Below, one piece after another: positions 58,015 to 64,000 of a DNA stretch of 64,000 bases. Within the stretch, counting starts at the first letter, position 1, and each line of letters opens with the position of its first letter. The notes below the pieces were generated by a model that did not search any database, had not been told where the DNA came from, and was given only the letters and a program-made list of their open reading frames with translations. Source of the stretch: Motacilla alba alba (lineage: Eukaryota; Chordata; Aves; Passeriformes; Motacillidae); the NCBI RefSeq assembly GCF_015832195.1, contig NC_052027.1:10784149-10848148 (forward strand), written 5' to 3'. The position numbers were made by a program, and so were the translations under genes.

Positions 58015-59379
58015 TCTGTCCTGTCCTGTGTCCCTACAGCACCCAGCATGAGGGGCTGGGCTCCCTAGTGCATTCTCTACTCAGCTGGGACCCAGTCTGG
58101 AAACTACAGAGTCTTTTCTGGGAACTTTTGCTGCCTCCAGCAGTCTCTGGGTCAAGGCCTGCTGGGAGATGTTTGCCACTGCCTTCCCTGGTTAATTTCA
58201 GAGAGCTCCCAAGGAGATTCCCTCTCTTTCATTTACTATTCAAGCCCCTCACACTGCAGGAAAATACTCAGAGCACCGGGGGAAGAAATGGTCCAGATAT
58301 GAGCAGTGAAGGCATGGGGAAAGTAAACACAGGTGTGAAAACACCTGCTTTGTAAAAAGAATGTTTCTGGGGACAGTGCTAGAAGTCATACATCTAGGCC
58401 AGCAATTCAGACATCCAAAGAACATACTGTGAAACGTGGGCAGCAGAGGCATGGGATGAGACAACAGCTTACATCAGCGTGAGAAAGCACAGAGTCCTTT
58501 AACATATGCCTGCAATACAGGCCCAGCATCAGGGCTCAACCTCTTGTCTGCCTGATGATCCCCAAAAATGTGTTCATGCATCTCAGTCCATCTCTAGTTT
58601 ACTAAAAGCCTGCAGCACCAGTCCTTGGCAGGACAGCTGGTGATGCTGGGGAACACCTCACCAACACCAAAGGGGAAGATTGGTAACTCAAGAAAGCAGC
58701 AGCTATGTTTCAGTCCTTAGCAGCATCTGGGACACTTAAGGTTGATGGATAAAAGCAGGAGGCTGTAAGACTGGCGCTCAAAAACCCAGACAGGACTGCT
58801 GGGTGCAGAAACAGAGGACTAGATAGTGGCAGAGCATTTTCCTGAAATGCAACATTAGTCCTCCTGTGGAGATGGATGAGGGAGAAGTTTTGTAGCAGCT
58901 GTCCATGCTGCCTTCTTTCTCCTTTCTTTCTCTAAAGCACAAACATGGACAGGAGGGTCTGGTTGCTTCCTCCTGTCTGCCTCTTGAGGCAAAATTTTGG
59001 CAACTCCTGCACCAACTACATTGAGCTGGATGTGAGAAGCAGGGAGATGGTGACACACTGCCCACTCTCACACTAGTGCCTAAGCCCAGCACAGGGATAG
59101 GAACACAGCAGTCTCGTACCCACACTCATGGAGAAAGACAGGACATGCTCCACCAGGGGGAAAATCTCTGTTAGATGCAGGTATCTCCCTCTCTCCAGCT
59201 CTCTTGCCTGGCAGGTGGAACACAACTGGTGCCATAAGGCCAGCAAGTGTTGAACAAAAGCCCTTCTTTCAGCGCTCTCTGCTCTGCTGTTTGCACGGCT
59301 CCATGAGGCAGATTGCTATCTCTTATTAACTAAATAAACAAGCAGCAAAAGTTGAGCAAAACGGAAACACACACACAGC

Positions 59380-59500
59380 TTGTCTGCAAATAGAGACAAA
59401 CGCCGCCAGCGCATGGCTGCACCCAGCTGTCTGGCTGTTACCTGCTTAAACAGCTCTAATTTCCCATTAAGGTCAATGCAATCAGAGCCTCTCCTCCCAG
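59380..59500. promoter_or_regulatory. Candidate conserved non-coding element
   Basis: Contains 'cgccgccagcgcatgg' (59401-59416), an E-box-like CAGCTG word near 59426-59431, and 'ttaaggtcaatg' (about 59468-59479; nuclear-receptor extended half-site AAGGTCA). CpG retention and motif density are the only evidence. Confidence 0.25.
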
Positions 59501-60560
59501 CTGGAAAACCTGGCTAATGAAACACTCAGGCTTGTGTTGAGTCCACTTCAGTGCATCAGCAGAGCATTTTGAGGAGCTGAGGTGGGTGCCCTGGCCCGTC
59601 TCTCACAAGGGTGAGTCTCCAGCCCAGACTGCAGGAGCAGGGCTGGGCAGAGGCTGCTCTGCAATCACCTGCTGAAATGATGGGGCACTTCCAGCTTTCA
59701 ACCAGGGCATTCTGCTGCCTGAATAATCCCACACTGGAGAGAGAGTGCAGAGAACAGAGCCCTGCCCAGGTCTGTGCTCCTTTCTCCTGAATATTCCAGC
59801 TGGCTCCACTTCTAGCAAATGATACCTATCCAGCTTATGAATCCCTTCCCTCTATCATTCACACAGTACCCTGAAAACATACACGGGCTGAGTAACTGTC
59901 TTTATATATAATGTGAAGAGTTTGACTTTGGAGCTTCATTTTTTACTCTTCAGTTTCTTTTCGCTTCTCCTTCCCAAACACTGGAGCTCCTGACCAAGTT
60001 TTGATGAAGTCCATGAGGGTGACAAACAGCTAGATGAAGACCACTTGTATGTAGGGAGCTATTTGACCTGATCTACATTCTCCATGTTGCTTAAGATGAA
60101 ATTAAAAAAAAAAAAAATCAAAACACCCATAGTCTTTCATGCCTTCAAAGTAACTGTTCTGAGGATAATTTAAAGTATTGAGACATTGATTCACTAAACA
60201 TTGTTGGCCTACTTATATGTGGGCAGGCAAAGTCACCCATTATTGGTGATTTATTAGCTGTGGCTGTCTCTTTGATCTTCTCCAACATCGTGCACTCAAT
60301 ATCCTGCTCCCACGAGGCAGCAGGGACAGCAGCCCTTTCAAGACTTTCACAATATTGTGACTTACATTTCCTGTCCATGGAATCATCTCCACTTAAGACA
60401 CTGCTTTTTACTGGATTCAGGGGAATCTTCCAGAGCCCTACAATATATGCAAAACCAGAAGTTACTCTTGGATTGAGAAATTATTATACCAGCACCTCTA
60501 AATTGCTTTTAGCGGTTTTCTGTGCTGCCTCGGGCTCAGAAGTGCTTAGTTTGCTGACAG

Positions 60561-60705
60561 AAATCATAGACTCGTACACACTGGAGCTGGAAAAGCCCTG
60601 CTAGCTTCAGCTAGTCCATTTCTCCTACCAGGGAGGGAATATTCCCAGCAATCTGCTTTCCCCGCTACTTTGTCTTGTCTATTTTTAAACATCCCATGTA
60701 GCAAA
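60561..60705 (-). repeat. CR1 LINE 3' end (old, 5'-truncated)
   Basis: On the plus strand the blocks 'aaatcatagactcgtac', 'ctggagctggaaaagccc', 'ctagtccatttctcctacca', 'ggaatattcccagcaatctg', 'ctttgtcttgtctattttta' and 'aacatcccatgta' follow the antisense of the 3' end of sauropsid CR1 elements, whose sense end reads towards ATTCTATGATT. The copy is therefore inserted on the minus strand with its 3' end near 60561 and truncated in the 5' direction. Divergence is high, so it is old. Identity is by remembered consensus. Confidence 0.7.
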
Positions 60706-63700
60706 AATACATTTAGATTGTCAGGATTTCAGAGCCAAGCTAGCTGTGGAAGTACCAGCTGTAGCCTAACCTGCTTTGTCTAGTGGCAGCAGCTAAATTG
60801 CTCTCTGCTGCCTTTGAAGTCAATGGTAAAAGTCTTATTGGCTTCTGTGGGAGCATTCTCAGGCCTTTGGTACGGATGATTGGAGCAAATAGCTATGGAG
60901 CACTGATAAGCCATTCTTACACTATCGCTTTCCAGGCCATAACTGCATTTTAATAGGCAAGAAATTGTCTCAGCAGCAGTCAGGGTGCAATAACAGCAAA
61001 GCCATGTGGAGCACACAACACACTGGGTCTGCACTGAAGTGATTCCTGCCATGACCACATGAAGTCATATCCACGGGCCCAAACAGGTCTGGTGAAATGT
61101 TTGATCCAGGGGGAACAGTCAGAGGCAGCCCCTTTTGTACCACCTTGATTCTAGAGTCTACCAGAGGTCAGCTCTGTTCCTAGGTAGCTCCAACGTGTTT
61201 TCCTTTTTCCCTTTTGCTGCTTCATTTACCATCACGAATGAAGGGGGCTGATCACATTAGTGTCCCCCTTTACCCATCTATCTTGCCTTGACTAGAATAC
61301 AGCACAGGTATGGCATTGCCCTATTGTTTTAGCCAAAGAATACAAAAAAAATGCCAGTCATTGAATCACAGAAGTTAAGATGTTGCCATATAAAATTCAA
61401 TTCACCTTCTCCAGGATAAAACTGCCAACAGCTGCCCTGTGAGATGGAGCACTCAGCAGTGGCAGTGACACAGCCGCAGTGCAGCTCAGTCCTTTTGCTT
61501 TCTCTTTTAATTTCAGTAACAATGGCAGGTAGTGAGAGCCAGGGTTGGATTTAATTTTACTGTTGTTGTGCTCTACTGGGACAACTTCCTCTGCCTCCAC
61601 ATTTCCTGTCTGGAAGTTCTCCCAAAAGGATGGATTAACCAATATATGACCTGTATGGGAAATGCACTTTATTGAAGCTATTTTTCTAGGGTGGAGCTGA
61701 ACAGCTGTTTAACAGTACGTAGCTCTACTGTGTGAGAGATGGTAAAAACACAAAAAGATATCTGTATTCAGGTATAACCAGGATGTAAGGAGGCAGAGGT
61801 AATTATATTGTGCTGTAATTTTTGCCTAAATGTAGAGGGTATTGTCCTTGTGTGACAAAGCATGGGGTACCACAGCAGAACGGTCAGCACAAGGGAAGGG
61901 ACTTTCTTGTGCCATAAATACAGACTGATTAACACCACCATGGCAGGCCCCAGCATCCTGGCAAGGACAGCTCATGCTAAAGCTCTGTGGGCATAGACAC
62001 CTATCCAAAAACTGCTTTTTTTTTCACAAGTGACATGGTCTGTGGGGACAGCTGTGATGGAGACCAAGCACAGCTCAATCCTCTCATTTATATTAGGTTA
62101 CACCAATCAGTAGGGGCCATAAGTGTCCCAGAAACAGTCCCACACTAACTTCCTGGCAATCCCTCTCTGTAGGCTCTTCAGGTCAGGCTCAGCTCTTTGC
62201 CTGTACACAGGGAGCTGTTGGCTGCTGTGAGCTGCCACTGCTACCCATGGAGGACAGTCCCGCTGGTGATGGCTCCTGTACCAGGCCATGAAGGACCATC
62301 TCTGGGCGGCAGCACGAGGCTGCACAGCCCAGGCAGCCTCAGCATGGGAGATGGAAGCACCCAGAATCCCTTCCAGAAACCTCAATAAAGTCCCTGCTTC
62401 CCATTCACATCCCTTCCTCCCCACCGTAGCGGGTTAGCAGTGCAATTCAGTTATTGCAAATTTACATCAGGGCTGGAGACATGAGAAACCAAGCAGAGGC
62501 TTTAAAAGCCACATTTTTTTTTATCATAAAGCCTGCCATAAACCACCAGCCAGATTTAGCATGAGTTTCCTGTGTGTGCACATGAGTTATATGCACAGTA
62601 AGTGTCCCGTCATCATGAATTCTGCCCATGTTCCTCTTTAACAGCCCTGATCATAGGGAATTCATTTGGTCTCCATATAGCTGTCACCTGTATTACCAGA
62701 GTGATTTCATTCTAATTTAGCATTACTTAATGGTGAAGATAAAGTTAAGTGTTAGCCATGTGGGTCTTTTCTTGGCTTCTCTCTCTCTGACACAGCAAGA
62801 GTGTGACTGCAGGGTGTTTTATGACCAATAATTCAAAAGAGCAGGGAAAAGAAGGAGCAGCAAATATCAACTGCTTGTCAATCATCCACAGTCTTTCAGC
62901 TGAAATGGTTATACCTGGACCTCTGACCTTTTCTTCTGCCATCTCTGATCCCCATGTTTGTTTGGAGTTCTTTAGGTACTGCAACCACCAAAATATATTT
63001 TTTAAAGTTTCAGGCCTAGAAAACCTGCAGTGGTTACCCACAGAGAGAGGAAATTCTGGTACAGAAAGCCATACCTAATTTGGCTGCAGTATAGCAGCCA
63101 AATTACAACCAGCCCTACAAGCTGACTGAACACATGAAAATGCTGTGGGGAAATGGAGGGGGTTTATAACATCAGTTATACAGCAACAAGTGATTCGTCT
63201 CCCAAGCCCCTGTGCCCCCACTCTTTTCCTCTGGCTCAGAAAGGTAATCATTCTGTATATATCATGAGCTTGTTTAAACTGGAGATGAAAAGCTACAAAA
63301 GTGCAACTTAATTGAACTCTGTGTTGTGTTATTACAAATGCTGCCGACCTCACTTGCAGTCCATTATCAGAGGGTTCTGCTGAATGCTTTAATTAAAGAC
63401 AATAAGGCTAATAAAAAGGCATCATTTTCTTGTCTTCAGCACTGCTGGAGAGTTGGGGCTGATGAGATTATTTCATGTTAATGCTCTTCTGTTGTTGTTT
63501 TTAAATCTTTTTCTCCCCATGGTTTGCAAATACTGTCTGAGCCTGAGTTGTATTAGAATCATTACGAACAAGAAAAAAACAGCTTTGCCTCTAAAATGCT
63601 CACTGATATTTGACAAGCAGAGCTCCTCTTCCTGATAATTTCCAGTGCCTCACCCAAAGTATCCTTGCCTTTTGCTGTCAGATGCAGTCCCAGAGAAGGA

Positions 63701-64000
63701 CAATGCTTCCCCACACAGGCCCAGGTGCCCATATGGACTGGTGGAAGGATGCGCTCTGCCCGAGGCACCCGTTTGCAGGGAGGACAGCGTGATGACAGTG
63801 CCACTTGCCAGAGGGCAGGTCTAGCCCACAGTGAGTAATGCAGCACCTCTCCATAATTAACATGCTTGCTAACAGCCCATATGTGCCATCTCTACTTTCA
63901 TACTGGTGATGGTAATAATGATACCAAGCCAGCAGTGTTTCCAAAGCCAATTAAGGCAGTCTGGCTGGGCTGCCTTCTCTCCAGCTTCGGACCAACAAAG
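60706..64000. other. Non-coding unique sequence, no gene seen
   Basis: No exon or RNA gene is supported. Open frames are at most about 105 codons, on both strands, with no recognisable content. A weak CR1-like phrase near 61363-61385 was not strong enough to call. Confidence 0.5.

Larger units (their letters stand above)
50931..60560. other. Non-coding unique sequence, no gene seen
   Basis: No supported exon. Minus frames at 51998-52483 (161 codons) and 56586-57056 (156 codons) match nothing I know. Possible conserved pieces are 51540-51790, 55130-55260 and 59380-59500, each with CpGs retained against a poor background. Simple sequence: T/G-rich 57511-57551, TG-rich 57981-58014, and a short AC run near 59368-59378. 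A run of 13-14 A lies at about 60103-60117. Confidence 0.5.

Noticed and set aside
61363..61385. CR1-like phrase 'gaatcacagaagttaagatg'
   Set aside because: Only a short resemblance; the following sequence does not continue the CR1 pattern.
1..64000. CRISPR arrays, operons or bacterial elements
   Set aside because: No regularly spaced repeats, dense coding or bacterial signals. The sequence is clearly vertebrate nuclear DNA.

Overview
The window looks like a non-coding stretch (gene desert or long intron) of a bird genome, probably a songbird. The evidence is a nuclear vertebrate tRNA-Leu(UAA) gene, an old CR1 LINE tail in the sauropsid style, only sparse ancient MIR/CORE-SINE-like remnants, no Alu, B1 or L1 material, and one young LTR element whose termini resemble passerine endogenous retroviruses as I remember them. 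Base composition is moderate and CpG is depleted except in a few short clusters. I found no protein-coding exon I can defend. The open frames are short, overlap on both strands, match no family I recognise, and many begin at non-ATG codons.

Layout. Positions 1-33084 are mostly unique non-coding DNA with two MIR-like remnants (about 2650-2815 and 11165-11310), an (AAAAT)n microsatellite (6621-6694), a compact CpG cluster (7114-7314), and several segments that read like regulatory elements (18430-18640, 21590-21960, 26230-26730). Positions 33090-36029 hold a complete small LTR retroelement on the minus strand. It has two 1.36-kb LTRs that look identical apart from the length of one G run, a 220-bp interior, a 23-nt match to the tRNA-Glu 3' end as primer binding site, a purine-rich tract, and a 5-bp GGATG target duplication. 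It has no room for gag, pol or env and is therefore non-autonomous. Positions 36035-50202 are again unique DNA with an ancient MIR-like SINE (44400-44580), an enhancer-like AT-rich block (45420-45640) and a very AT-rich block (47990-48370). A tRNA-Leu(UAA) gene lies on the minus strand at 50203-50285, with a decayed tRNA-like sequence about 0.6 kb away in the same orientation (50853-50930). The rest is unique DNA with scattered CpG-retaining segments and a CR1 3' end (60561-60705).

No set of genes works together here. The functional content I can support is one Pol III gene and the cis-acting parts of one retroelement. The regulatory-element calls are inferences from base composition and motif content, and cross-species alignment would decide them.
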